From NCBI GenBank assembly GCA_023436515.1, contig JAEZIV010000084.1, positions 1-21,807 on the forward strand: a DNA stretch of 21,807 nt. The letters run 5' to 3'. Position numbers and translations under genes: made by a program. Below are positions 6,237 to 13,685 of this stretch, piece after piece. The DNA is from Bacillota bacterium (GTDB taxonomy: Bacteria > Bacillota > Clostridia > Acetivibrionales > DSM-1351). The notes below the pieces were generated by a model. That model saw nothing but the letters and a program-made list of their open reading frames with translations. It was not told the DNA's origin and made no database searches. How positions within the stretch are numbered: the stretch's first letter is position 1; every line of letters starts with the position of its first letter.

Positions 6237-7151
6237 ATGTATATTGCCAATTATGAGGAAATGGAGTATGCAAAATATACTTTTAAAAGTGAGTTAGACA
6301 AATCACTAAATACTTTAGAGGGGGTTATAAATGGTATTTCTATTGACGGAAATGTAAATTTGAGCGAAATAGTAGAACTATCAAATTGGTGTGATCAGTA
6401 CCGTGAGATGATTTACAGAAAGCCTTTCAATGAACTTATACCATTAATTCAGACAGCCATTGAAGATAATGTACTGACCGAGGAAGAAATACAGGATATA
6501 TTATGGGTTAGTAACAGTTTTAAAGGTACGAGCAAGTATTATGACGTAATAACTGCTGATATTCAAAAGCTACATGGGATAATGCATGGATTACTTGCAG
6601 ATAACGAAATAACCCTAGAAGAAATAGAGGGATTAAGAAATTGGATTTTTGAGAACCATCATCTCAAGGGATTATATCCGTATGATGAGTTATTCTCCTT
6701 AGTATCTTCTGTCTTGGCTGACGGGCAGGTCGACCTAAAAGAAAAAGCAATGTTAAAAGTTTTCTTTAGCGACTTTATTGATTTCAACAGTACTGTAAAT
6801 ATTAATATAGACGAGATAAATTATCTAAAGGAAACAATAAAACTTAATGGATTATGCAGCGTTGAACCAGAAGTATCTTTTTGTAATGAATTATTTTGTT
6901 TTACAGGAGTATCTTCCCGGCTTAAAAGATCAGATATACAAAACATTGTTGAATCTTTAGGAGGTAGATTTAAAGATAGTGTTACAAAGGATACTAAATA
7001 TTTAATTATCGGCGATAATGGTAATCCTTGCTGGGCATTTTCTTGTTACGGAAGGAAGGTTGAGCAAGCAGTCAATCTAAGAAAGTCAGGTAAGAGTATC
7101 TTAATTATTCATGAAAATGACTTCTGGAAAGCTGTTGAAGCTGAAAAATAA
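6237..7151 (+). CDS. BRCT-domain protein with TerB-like helical repeats
   Basis: A 304-residue protein. The ATG at 6237 follows GGGAGGGG and is preferred over a TTG at 6219. Residues 1-200 hold repeated helical units with acidic turns (DGNVNLSEI, DNVLTEEEI, DNEITLEEI, DGQVDLKEK), a pattern resembling TerB-like domains. Residues 219-304 form a BRCT domain of the bacterial ligase type: LFCFTGVSSRLKR, then VESLGGRFKDSVTKDTKYLI and the final W in DFWKAV. BRCT domains bind DNA ends or phosphoproteins, and TerB domains occur in stress or defence settings; the cellular role here is unknown. It lies inside the prophage boundary as a single gene with its own terminator at 7159-7200, so it may be prophage cargo. 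Confidence 0.8.
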   Translation: MYIANYEEMEYAKYTFKSELDKSLNTLEGVINGISIDGNVNLSEIVELSNWCDQYREMIYRKPFNELIPLIQTAIEDNVLTEEEIQDILWVSNSFKGTSKYYDVITADIQKLHGIMHGLLADNEITLEEIEGLRNWIFENHHLKGLYPYDELFSLVSSVLADGQVDLKEKAMLKVFFSDFIDFNSTVNINIDEINYLKETIKLNGLCSVEPEVSFCNELFCFTGVSSRLKRSDIQNIVESLGGRFKDSVTKDTKYLIIGDNGNPCWAFSCYGRKVEQAVNLRKSGKSILIIHENDFWKAVEAEK

Positions 7152-7158
7152 CACTTTA

Positions 7159-7200
7159 AAATTAGCTCCCATGGTATGAACCAAGGAGCTAATTTCTATT
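7159..7200 (+). terminator. Terminator of BRCT-protein gene
   Basis: A perfect 11-bp stem (7159-7169 with 7185-7195; AAATTAGCTCC arms) with a 15-base loop is followed by a T-rich stretch. It starts eight bases after the BRCT gene stop. Confidence 0.8.
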
Positions 7201-7240
7201 TAATTAATAGTAGTTTTGAAAATGTGTGTGATATATGGGT

Positions 7241-7260
7241 GTCGTACCTTCGGCACCAAA
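7241..7260 (+). repeat. tRNA 3'-end remnant / attachment site copy 1
   Basis: GTCGTACCTTCGGCACCAAA matches the 3' end of a tRNA gene: CGTAC as T-stem strand, CTTCGGC as acceptor strand, discriminator A and encoded CCA. The implied acceptor 5' strand GCCGAAG fits tRNA-Leu. No tRNA 5' body precedes it, as expected at the far end of an element integrated in a tRNA gene. A 19/20 copy is at 8967-8986. Confidence 0.7.
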
Positions 7261-7268
7261 CTCCTAAG

Positions 7269-7300
7269 AACCTTGTAACTAAACAGTTACAAGGTTTTTT
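7269..7300 (+). terminator. Terminator downstream of att copy 1
   Basis: A perfect 11-bp stem (AACCTTGTAAC, 7269-7279, with 7286-7296), six-base loop and T-run. It starts nine bases after the tRNA-like end, where a tRNA terminator would stand. Confidence 0.85.
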
Positions 7301-7517
7301 GCTTGTATATCCTTGACCACTGGACTTTCTGCTGAAATGAAAGTAAATAATCCAATGGAATTTAGTATTGTAAAACAAATATAACAGCGTTTTATTATGA
7401 TGATACAATGAAGGATGGTTCGGCTTTTTCTATTCTACTCTGAAAATTTAGAAAAAAAGTCAAGTGTATAATATTAAAGAGTGATAATATAAAAATATCA
7501 GCTGATAAGGATTAATT

Positions 7518-8354
7518 ATGAATTATTACGAACAAGTACAAAAAGCAATTGATTACATTGAGCAAAACATTAATATTAATGTTGAACTTACTAGTATTTC
7601 CAGAGAAGCAAGTATGTCATTATCTGGATTTTACCGGATGTTCTATTCTTTGACGGGATATACCATTAAGGAGTATATTCGACTCAGGAGAATATCAGAT
7701 GCTTGTGAGTTGATACAAGAAGGTGATTTTAGCATTCTTGATATTGCAATTATGTATGGTTTTCAAAGTAATGAAGCATTTTCAAGAGCATTTAGAAAAA
7801 TAGTGGGTATAAATCCAAGCCTCTATAGGAACAGAAAGGGTACTGAGTTCTCTTTTAATAAAATCGATTTGCTTAGCGTCTATTTTACTGACCAGAGAAA
7901 TGATTTAGTTGAAAAGTATCCAGATATAAAAGTGCTTAAAAACATAAATCCGATGAGAGTCGCATCACACTTATATTTTGGTGAGGAGCCGGAGCATAAA
8001 GCTATTTCAAGAGTAGTAAAATTGGCAAATAAGTATAAGCTCGAGGAATATCGTATCTTTGGATATGATACTTCAGATAGTTTAAAGAGGGAATATGGAT
8101 ACGAGGCTTGTATTACAGTACCTGGAGATTTTGAGTGTTTAGAAGATGATATCATAATTAAAACTATACCAGGTGGAAGATATGCAGTTACTCTTGTAAA
8201 GGTTAAAGAAATACGAAATGCATGGAAGCGTTTTGCAAATTGGTTATTGCTTAGTCCTTATAAGCAAGGAACACATCAATGGCTAGAAGAACACGTTGAA
8301 GGAACTAATGATGATATGGAATATAAAGTTCAAATATTCTTGCCGATAGCATAA
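7518..8354 (+). CDS. AraC-family regulator with GyrI-like effector domain
   Basis: A 278-residue transcription factor. Residues 5-105 are the double helix-turn-helix AraC domain: VELTSISREASMSLSGFYRMF for the first HTH, then ILDIAIMYGFQSNEAFSRAFRKIVGINPSLYR for the conserved second HTH signature. Residues 120-278 look like a GyrI/SOUL-type ligand-binding domain, as in Rob or BmrR-like regulators that sense hydrophobic compounds (RVASHLYFGEEPE, then PGGRYAVTLVKV and a final YKVQIFLPI). A TATAAT at 7467-7472 is a possible -10, and AAGGATT precedes the ATG. The stop overlaps the next reading frame and the acetyltransferase follows within about 20 bases, so the pair is an operon. The regulator may sense a compound modified by its neighbour; this is inference. 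Confidence 0.88.
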   Translation: MNYYEQVQKAIDYIEQNININVELTSISREASMSLSGFYRMFYSLTGYTIKEYIRLRRISDACELIQEGDFSILDIAIMYGFQSNEAFSRAFRKIVGINPSLYRNRKGTEFSFNKIDLLSVYFTDQRNDLVEKYPDIKVLKNINPMRVASHLYFGEEPEHKAISRVVKLANKYKLEEYRIFGYDTSDSLKREYGYEACITVPGDFECLEDDIIIKTIPGGRYAVTLVKVKEIRNAWKRFANWLLLSPYKQGTHQWLEEHVEGTNDDMEYKVQIFLPIA

Positions 8355-8374
8355 TGAAGAAAGGAAAGATTAAT

Positions 8375-8866
8375 ATGAATAACAAAGATATTAGATTTGA
8401 AATATTAGAGGAAAAGGATGTTGAAGAATTAATACCAATAATGACGAGAGCTTTTGATAAAGATGCGCAAATACATTTAGGAGAGGAAAAAGGTGGCCCA
8501 GAAGGATATGACAATGGGGATTTTATAAGAAAGTGGGGATTTGATGAAAGGGTAACATCTTATAAAATTCTATTAGATAATAAAACGATTGGTTCTGTAA
8601 TGTTGTGGATTAATGATGAAAGTAATGAAAACTTCTTAGGGAATATTTTTTTTGATACTACTTATCAAAATGCAGGAATAGGTCAAAAGGTTTGGAAAAT
8701 GATAGAAGAAAAATTTCCTGCCACGAAGGTATGGCGTACTGAAACACCAGGATTTTCAAGAAGAAATCATTATTTTTATGTAATGAAATGTGGTTTTAAG
8801 ATTGTTGAAATTCAAAATCCAATGGATAAGTATGAAAGCAATTATATAATGGAAAAATATATGTAG
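8375..8866 (+). CDS. GNAT-family N-acetyltransferase
   Basis: A 163-residue acetyl-CoA-dependent transferase. The ATG at 8375 follows AAGGAAAG and is preferred to the ATG at 8354, which overlaps the AraC stop. The N-terminal strand-helix IRFEILEEKDVEELIPIMTRAF, the central strand TIGSVMLWI, and the acetyl-CoA loop NAGIGQKVWKMIEEKF (a Q-x-x-G-x-G variant) are visible, followed by the C-terminal FYVMKCGFKIVE typical of GNAT motif B. The substrate cannot be told. It is in an operon with the AraC/GyrI-like regulator, a layout often used for resistance or detoxification. Confidence 0.85.
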   Translation: MNNKDIRFEILEEKDVEELIPIMTRAFDKDAQIHLGEEKGGPEGYDNGDFIRKWGFDERVTSYKILLDNKTIGSVMLWINDESNENFLGNIFFDTTYQNAGIGQKVWKMIEEKFPATKVWRTETPGFSRRNHYFYVMKCGFKIVEIQNPMDKYESNYIMEKYM

Positions 8867-8966
8867 GTAATGAGTTTCGCTGGGAAGTTCCGAATCTATT
8901 AGGCCCCTGGGTGATGAAACAGGTTATAAAGTATCCTGAACAGTACTTAAATTAGCACTACCCTGG
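8867..8966 (+). other. Unassigned spacer with short coding-like remnant
   Basis: Between the acetyltransferase and the second att copy, one frame reads FRWEVPNLLGPWVMKQVIKY and ends at a stop near 8955. It has no start of its own and cannot be assigned. It may be the tail of a truncated gene brought in or cut by integration. Confidence 0.25.
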
Positions 8967-8986
8967 GTCGAACCTTCGGCACCAAA
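8967..8986 (+). repeat. tRNA 3'-end remnant / attachment site copy 2
   Basis: GTCGAACCTTCGGCACCAAA is a 19/20 match to 7241-7260 and again ends in a tRNA-like acceptor strand with CCA. As the distal copy, it is the best candidate for the original chromosomal attR, with the intact tRNA gene outside the window to the left. Confidence 0.7.
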
Positions 8987-8990
8987 AGTG

Positions 8991-9028
8991 AGTAGTATCA
9001 ACGGTATTAAGCGTTGGTACTATTTTTT
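8991..9028 (+). terminator. Terminator downstream of att copy 2
   Basis: A 13-bp imperfect stem (8991-9003 with 9012-9024, mostly G-U deviations) is followed by TTTTTT. It starts four bases after the tRNA-like end and probably is the native terminator of the tRNA gene. Confidence 0.75.
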
Positions 9029-9168
9029 ATTTTATTTAGTTTTCCTAAATCATATATTATGCAAACATTGCAGTGCTTTATATGCCCCATTCCAAATTGC
9101 TAATATGGAAAATTTTTGATATCATAAATGCAAAATAGTAAAATATTGTGTGTTGAATAGAGGGGAAA

Positions 9169-9573
9169 ATGAAAAAAATCTTAAAAGAAAATATAATAAT
9201 AAGAAATTCTTTTATACTGCCATTTTCAGGTTGTGAAATATGGTGTGAAGAATTAGATTGTTTAAACATATACACAGATGTTGTAATAGATAAATTCTTA
9301 AAAGATATGGTAACTATCAGAAAGCCATCTACTCCAAGCTTAATAGCAATTCATCTCAATGAAACATTAGTAGAAGCAAGCCTGGCTAATATTATTGTTT
9401 CAGAACTAAAAAAATCAGAAAACTCAATACAAAAGGTGGTTCTTGTTGGACTTGATCGTACCTCTCAAAAACTAATGAAATCGTTAATGGAAACAGTAGG
9501 CGTTTCTTTTGCATATGCTTTCATAAACGATTATGAGAAAGCAAAAGAATGGTTAGTTGGTAGGGTATCGTGA
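9169..9573 (+). CDS. Small unknown alpha/beta protein (STAS-like layout)
   Basis: A 134-residue protein preceded by AGAGGGGAAA. The sequence alternates strands and helices: NIYTDVVIDKFLKDMVTIRK, PSLIAIHLNETLVEASLANI, then VVLVGLDRTSQKLMKSLMET and a last strand FAYAFINDYEKAKEWL. This order (strand with a conserved Asn/Asp, helix, strand VVLVGLD, helix, strand, helix) is reminiscent of STAS/SpoIIAA-like domains, but no diagnostic phosphorylated Ser motif is clear. It is the first gene to the right of the att region. The protease remnant follows with no gap. Function unknown. Confidence 0.55.
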   Translation: MKKILKENIIIRNSFILPFSGCEIWCEELDCLNIYTDVVIDKFLKDMVTIRKPSTPSLIAIHLNETLVEASLANIIVSELKKSENSIQKVVLVGLDRTSQKLMKSLMETVGVSFAYAFINDYEKAKEWLVGRVS

Positions 9574-9713
9574 TATTTACGTTTACTTCAGGCGTTATCT
9601 GGGCAACTATATTTGTAAAAACAAGAAGTCTATTGTGCCCAGTCTTTGCTCACAGTAGTGCTAATGCCGTACAATATACTGTGGGATATATCACTTCATT
9701 TATTTTACAATAA
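9564..9713 (+). pseudogene. C-terminal remnant of a CPBP (Abi/CAAX-like) membrane protease
   Basis: A frame opening just after a stop at 9561-9563 and ending at 9713 encodes about 49 residues. It includes FTFTSGVIWATIFVKTRSLL and CPVFAHSSANAV. The layout F-x-x-G-...-T-R-S-L-...-P-x-x-x-H-x-x-x-N is the last conserved block of CPBP intramembrane proteases. The N-terminal EExxxR catalytic block is absent, so this is a dead fragment. It overlaps the end of the upstream gene by ten bases. Confidence 0.6.
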
Positions 9714-9728
9714 TTGATTATTGTAAAA
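9703..9728. repeat. Perfect 12-bp inverted repeat
   Basis: Arms 9703-9714 (TTTTACAATAAT) and 9717-9728 are exact complements with a two-base centre. The repeat covers the stop codon of the protease remnant. It may be a bidirectional terminator (the right arm ends in A, the left arm begins with T) or a binding palindrome. Confidence 0.6.
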
Positions 9729-9853
9729 GGCCAAAAAGAAGCAATCTTCGTGTATTAGGTCTTCTTGTATTACGGCGAAAAGAGCTTAAATAATCTTCTG
9801 TTTATTAGTATATAGTGGTAAAATAGGGTATGATAATTTTGGGGGAGAGGTCT

Positions 9854-11278
9854 ATGAGGAAAAAATCAATATGCTCTTTCATAGTCATTATTTTTGTAGC
9901 ATTATTTTGTTTAGCTAATGTTTCTAGTGCAAAAGAAACAAAGATTGTGTCTGATTTTTTCAGAATTAGCAAGGTTGAACAAAAATCCAACAATAAAGTC
10001 ATTGTTTATTTTACACAGCCTGTCAATTCAAAGGCGGAGAGACCCGAAGCATTCAGTCTGGTATCGAATGGTAAGGTACTGACCAAAAAAGCTGATATCA
10101 ATGTGTCTGTGCTATCTGACAGCCCATATGTACTAGAAGTATTTTTCAAGAAATTATCAATTAAGCCTGGTGCTGAGTACACATTAAAGGTAAGTGAATT
10201 GTTAACAAGTGCATTTGGGGAGACTATAAGCCTTGGTTTTGATGATCAGAGTAAAGGAGACCAAATAAAATTTACTGGAGGAAACTTCGAGGAGCTAAAG
10301 CTTGTAAATGCTATTTCATTAAGTGATAGAAAAATACAACTGGACTTTAGTACACCCATCAGCCAAGCAAGTGGAAAACAGATATCCAACTACACAGTTG
10401 TTAATACTGACACTTCTAAAACTGTTAATGTAATAAATGCAGTTATTTCAGATAATAGCTACGGTGCAGGGTGTAGAGTTATACTTACAACTGCTAAGCT
10501 TGTTTCCAATAAAACATATGATATAACTATAAGCAATATTAGTGATGTAAAAAAGCAATATTTAATAAAGAAACAAAAAATTTCGTTTAAGGTGCTTGAT
10601 AATTCAGCCATAACGAAGGTAGTCTCGATAGAGCCGCTTAATACAAATACAATTATTGTAAAGTTCAACAGGAATCTGGATCCGGCACATGCAAAGGATG
10701 TTTCAAACTATGTCATAAATGGACCCTACAAGTATGAGTGGGTTAGGGACAGTTCTGGTGTAAGGTGCGAATATTATTATAAAGCAGAACAGCCCGTTAA
10801 AGCCTATTATTCAAATGACTATCCTGATTCTGTCATACTTTATTTTTGGTATGACTGTGTTTTTATGCCATTCTCAAGGTGTACACTGACCATATCCAAG
10901 GACTTGCATACAGGATTAGCATTAACCCCAAATAGCACCTTCGAGTTTGAAGCAAGTAATGTCCTAAAGAAAAGCCCCGAAATAAGTAATGCAACCCTTA
11001 TTTCCAGAAATAAAATAAGGGTTGATTTTAATACTGAGATTTCACAATCAGGTCTAAATATACAGCCTGGAAACTATCATATTGAGTATATAAACGATGA
11101 TTCAATTAAAATACCGTCAGCTGTCAGCTATTATGATGGAAAAACCATAGTCTTGAAATTTGATAATGATATTGATATAAAAAAGCAATATTTTTTGGCA
11201 TATTACAGACTTATTGATGCTACTGCTGAAATCTTTTCCGGTGAACAAATCAAAACAATGGTGTTACTGGGTAAGTAG
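9854..11278 (+). CDS. Secreted protein of tandem Ig-like (SbsA-type) domains
   Basis: A 474-residue exported protein. The ATG at 9854 follows GGGGGAGAGGT and starts a clear signal peptide (MRKKSICSFIVIIFVALFCL, cleavage likely after VSSA); a frame-open ATG at 9830 would spoil it. Four domains of about 110 residues follow, each opening with the same idea: a strand V/I-x-V-x-F-x-x-x-[VI] then N-Y (NKVIVYFTQPVN, RKIQLDFSTPIS, NTIIVKFNRNLD, NKIRVDFNTEIS). This is the SbsA/Big-type Ig-like pattern of surface proteins. No LPXTG, SLH or dockerin is visible, so attachment is unclear. It may bind the cell surface or polysaccharide. Its end overlaps the convergent glyS remnant by 15 bases. Confidence 0.78.
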   Translation: MRKKSICSFIVIIFVALFCLANVSSAKETKIVSDFFRISKVEQKSNNKVIVYFTQPVNSKAERPEAFSLVSNGKVLTKKADINVSVLSDSPYVLEVFFKKLSIKPGAEYTLKVSELLTSAFGETISLGFDDQSKGDQIKFTGGNFEELKLVNAISLSDRKIQLDFSTPISQASGKQISNYTVVNTDTSKTVNVINAVISDNSYGAGCRVILTTAKLVSNKTYDITISNISDVKKQYLIKKQKISFKVLDNSAITKVVSIEPLNTNTIIVKFNRNLDPAHAKDVSNYVINGPYKYEWVRDSSGVRCEYYYKAEQPVKAYYSNDYPDSVILYFWYDCVFMPFSRCTLTISKDLHTGLALTPNSTFEFEASNVLKKSPEISNATLISRNKIRVDFNTEISQSGLNIQPGNYHIEYINDDSIKIPSAVSYYDGKTIVLKFDNDIDIKKQYFLAYYRLIDATAEIFSGEQIKTMVLLGK

Positions 11279-11467
11279 AACCTTTCGCAAATAACTGCTT
11301 AATTCATCAACTGATATTGTCACCTGCTGCATGGTGTCTCGTTCCCGGACCGTAACAATGTTCTTCTCAAGAGTTGTATCATCTATTGTAACGGCATAAG
11401 GCGTTCCAATAGCATCGCCTCTGCGATACCGTTTTCCAACATTTCCAGTATCATAATAGCGTGTCAT
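11264..11467 (-). pseudogene. glyS: C-terminal remnant of glycyl-tRNA synthetase
   Basis: About 67 residues end the minus-strand frame. The stretches RYYDTGNVGKRYRRGDAIGT, PYAVTIDDTTLEKNIVTVRE and RDTMQQVTISVDELSSYL match the anticodon-binding C-terminus of the class II alpha2 GlyRS (YDxTGxxGKRYRRxDxxGTPY...T.RDRDTMxQ). Nothing resembling the catalytic domain lies upstream; the frame before residue Met-Thr-Arg is unrelated. It is therefore a cut-off fragment, and the functional gene must be elsewhere. The Ala in GTPYAV and Gly-Asp-Ala in RRGDAIG differ from the usual RRQDEIG, consistent with decay or divergence. Confidence 0.7.
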
Positions 11468-11581
11468 TCCTGGGTGGATTGGCTTACAATATTTACAAAG
11501 TTTGTTTACTGTTGTTTGGCTGTATGCTATTATCATTATGCAGAAATATGTAAAATATAGTAAGGGCGAAGGGCGTTTAAT

Positions 11582-12196
11582 ATGGCTTCTCGAATAATCC
11601 ATTACATAATTGCTTTACAAATATTGGAAGGATGTAACTTAGATCGGAATGATTTCATATTGGGGAATCTGCTTCCAGACGCACACGATGGTACATTATA
11701 TGGGAATTCACATTCACATTTCAGATACATAATTAATGGTGAATATACTAAATTACCAGAATTAGAATATGTGAGATTTAAGAAGAAATACTCTGATTAC
11801 TTAGGCAATAGCCTGTTTTTGGGCTATTACTGCCATTTGTTATCAGACCATAAGTGGTCACAACTAAAGATTCCAGGCTTCCCAAATGACATTAATAATG
11901 ATACAGAAGAGTTTTTAACTCTTAGAAAATTGCTGCATAAAGATTATGGAACCTTGAACAGGCATTTAATACACTATTACAAGCTTAGCCCTCCTCAGCT
12001 CCTTGTAACGCCGAATGAAATAATAATCACTGAGATCTGTAAAGCCAACATACCTTTAGTTCTTAATGGATTAGGGCTGGACTTCAACAGCGTAGGAGGA
12101 GATGAGCTCCATATGCTGACATTAGATTTTATTGTGAACTATATTAGAGATACTGTCACGTTTTGTTTAGAAAATATTCAGTTGCCGTGTCGCTAA
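11582..12196 (+). CDS. Zinc-dependent phospholipase C-like hydrolase
   Basis: A 204-residue protein. MASRIIHYIIALQIL at the N-terminus, DFILGNLLPDAHDG (about 25-38), HSHFRYI and GYYCHLLSDHKW (about 81-92) are the His/Asp clusters of the zinc-dependent phospholipase C-like family (Zn_dep_PLPC). In these proteins, His and Asp ligands from several helices hold three metal ions. No signal peptide is seen, so it probably acts inside the cell rather than as a secreted toxin. The substrate is unknown. The ATG follows GAAGGGCG. The gene begins just beyond the glyS remnant and is convergent with the DUF1848 gene. Confidence 0.75.
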   Translation: MASRIIHYIIALQILEGCNLDRNDFILGNLLPDAHDGTLYGNSHSHFRYIINGEYTKLPELEYVRFKKKYSDYLGNSLFLGYYCHLLSDHKWSQLKIPGFPNDINNDTEEFLTLRKLLHKDYGTLNRHLIHYYKLSPPQLLVTPNEIIITEICKANIPLVLNGLGLDFNSVGGDELHMLTLDFIVNYIRDTVTFCLENIQLPCR

Positions 12197-12276
12197 GTTT
12201 AGGCAACCTCAGAATGCAGATGTGAAAATCCGCATTGTAACACCTAACTTTAAAAAATTCATAGTATTATCTAGAC

Positions 12277-13197
12277 TTAATCCATTACATAGCAGTATTT
12301 ACAGCCATGTAAACACTTCATTCCGTTGTTGCTTTTTGAGTATATCCCAATTTCCTTGCTGTAGGAGCAGCCACATGCCTTTCTTTGGCCGTTATCCTTT
12401 GTTTTTTTTACTTTACCACCAAAAAGCTTTTCAAGTAATTCACCATCAATGCAATGCCCTTTATTGATGCCCGGCACCTGTTCTAGAATAGGGCTGGCAC
12501 AGGAGAATAATGATATATGGTATTTATATGCCACCTCAGATATTTGCTCAAAAAGTGAAATTTGCTTATCGGTATCTAAATGAACTAAATTTAGTCCGCT
12601 TTTTTCTATTTGACTCTTAACATGCCCATACATTGCAAGATATGAAGTTGTAACTCGGCATTTTTCCATCCCAAGATGCCTTAAATCCTTGCATAACTGC
12701 TCGAAAACCATTATTCTTGCCTTTGCTGGCATATCAGGGGTGGGATTGACCTCACCTTTTACAGATATTATTACCGGGTCAAATCTAATATTAAACTGTT
12801 CCGGCTTATATTTTTTTAGTAAGCCCTCTAGAATGCTTAAGGCTTCCTTATATTCAGGAACATTTGGTTCAAGAAGCTTGGAATAGTTATTTATGGTGTA
12901 CTGAAAATATAGATTATAATTCTCAAGGTGCATAGGATTTGATAAAACATTATGGAAATTCTTACTCCATAACACTATTGAGTGGACCTTTTCAGGATTC
13001 AGATCCACATTATAAACTTTATTTGGAAACATAGGATTCGGGATTTCGACCAATCCTTTAGCTAGAGCCTCCTGTAGCCAAGCATAAAAAAATGCCGGAA
13101 TATCGGTTCTCCTGGAAGCAGATATTATAGCTTTGGTTTTACTTTTAATAGTATGCAATTCTGCTTCATCTCTGAAGAAGCTTAGCTGTTTTGTCAT
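12277..13197 (-). CDS. DUF1848 family protein, probable Fe-S/radical-SAM-related
   Basis: A 306-residue protein. The N-terminal block IISASRRTDIPAFFYAWLQE, then VHSIVLWSKNF and IRFDPVI, follow the DUF1848 pattern (ASRRTDIPAFY...W...V.WTKN...FDP). The C-terminus carries a cysteine cluster: RKACGCSYSKEIGIY, then MKCLHGCKYCYVMD (C-x2-H-G-C-x2-C-Y). Clustered Cys of C-x3-C-x2-C type, here at the C-terminus, suggest an iron-sulfur cluster. DUF1848 proteins are thought to be related to radical-SAM/spore photoproduct lyase-like enzymes; the reaction is not known to me. AGGATCACC precedes the ATG. Convergent with the phospholipase-like gene. Confidence 0.82.
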   Translation of the reverse strand: MTKQLSFFRDEAELHTIKSKTKAIISASRRTDIPAFFYAWLQEALAKGLVEIPNPMFPNKVYNVDLNPEKVHSIVLWSKNFHNVLSNPMHLENYNLYFQYTINNYSKLLEPNVPEYKEALSILEGLLKKYKPEQFNIRFDPVIISVKGEVNPTPDMPAKARIMVFEQLCKDLRHLGMEKCRVTTSYLAMYGHVKSQIEKSGLNLVHLDTDKQISLFEQISEVAYKYHISLFSCASPILEQVPGINKGHCIDGELLEKLFGGKVKKTKDNGQRKACGCSYSKEIGIYSKSNNGMKCLHGCKYCYVMD

Positions 13198-13440
13198 TCA
13201 AGGTGATCCTCACTTTCCTAAAAAGATAAAACTCTAAAGGCTTATGTTTAGAATAAGATAAAAACTGGTCTTTGAGAATAATTTCATTATCTTCTATTAG
13301 TTTTAAAACGTCAACAAATTGAATCGTAATCCCATGAATGCAGTGATACTTAGTATTGTATGACAATATAGATTTTTATTATCCGCTTTATGTGCCCTTA
13401 AGAATTGCTATAATTGTTTAAAGCCTTCTGCCCTTATGTT

Positions 13441-13466
13441 AGTAATGCTATAATGATAGCATTACT
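13441..13466. repeat. Perfect 10-bp inverted repeat
   Basis: AGTAATGCTA and TAGCATTACT around a six-base centre. It lies in the 488-base gap between the DUF1848 gene and the QueG-like gene, near A/T-rich promoter-like DNA (GCTATAATTG at about 13408). It could be an operator or a weak hairpin. Confidence 0.5.
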
Positions 13467-13529
13467 GATATGGAAGGATGTGGTTTTGTGCTAAAAAAGA
13501 GCATTGTTTTAAAGGTGGTTTCTGAATAG

Positions 13530-13576
13530 CAAGCAGAGGTATGCTATTAAGTATTCAGCCTTTGCTTGTTATTTAT
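13530..13576 (+). terminator. Terminator-like hairpin in the 13198-13685 gap
   Basis: CAAGCAGAGG (13530-13539) pairs with CCTTTGCTTG (13559-13568), one G-U, followed by TTATTTATT. Just upstream a 13-codon GTG frame (13488-13529) follows AAGGATG; it is too short to call a gene. The rest of the gap holds no gene I can support. Confidence 0.5.
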
Positions 13577-13685
13577 TAACCTAAAGAAGCAATAAACAGG
13601 TGCCTGTCAGAAAATATGTTATTTATTGATTTGCAGTTCGGGCACTTTGCTAATTCATGGAAAATAATAACCAAAGGAGATCCTG

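Larger units (their letters stand above)
1..7260. mobile_element. Prophage, distal part (left end outside window)
   Basis: This stretch reads as the end of an integrated phage. It has a lysis cassette (211-1416), a minus-strand accessory cassette (1455-4725), an SOS-box promoter with a tyrosine integrase (4902-6066) and a tRNA-3'-end-like attachment sequence at 7241-7260. Structural phage genes would lie to the left, outside the window. The right boundary is inferred from the attachment-like repeat and was not tested against an empty site. Confidence 0.75.
7261..8986. mobile_element. Possible small island between two att-like repeats
   Basis: The 1.7-kb segment between the two tRNA-3'-end copies holds an AraC-type regulator and a GNAT acetyltransferase but no integrase. 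It could be a degraded second element, or cargo captured by stacked integration at the same tRNA gene. This is inferred from the repeats alone. Confidence 0.45.

Noticed and set aside
7241..7260. Complete tRNA gene
   Set aside because: Only the 3' acceptor and part of the T-stem are present; no anticodon or D-arm precedes it in either copy.
7196..7408. 70-residue minus frame
   Set aside because: It spans the tRNA-like repeat and a perfect terminator hairpin and has no supporting features.
12845..12864. Second LexA-like box (GAAC...GTTC)
   Set aside because: Spacing is five bases instead of four and it lies inside the DUF1848 coding region.
13166..13366. 66-residue minus frame overlapping the DUF1848 start
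   Set aside because: No ribosome site, no motif, and it overlaps the DUF1848 coding region by 32 bases.
13598..13611. Mobile-element-like CAGGTGCCTGTCAG motif
   Set aside because: It resembles a short motif often seen near transposons of low-GC bacteria, but no transposase, end repeat or second copy supports an element.
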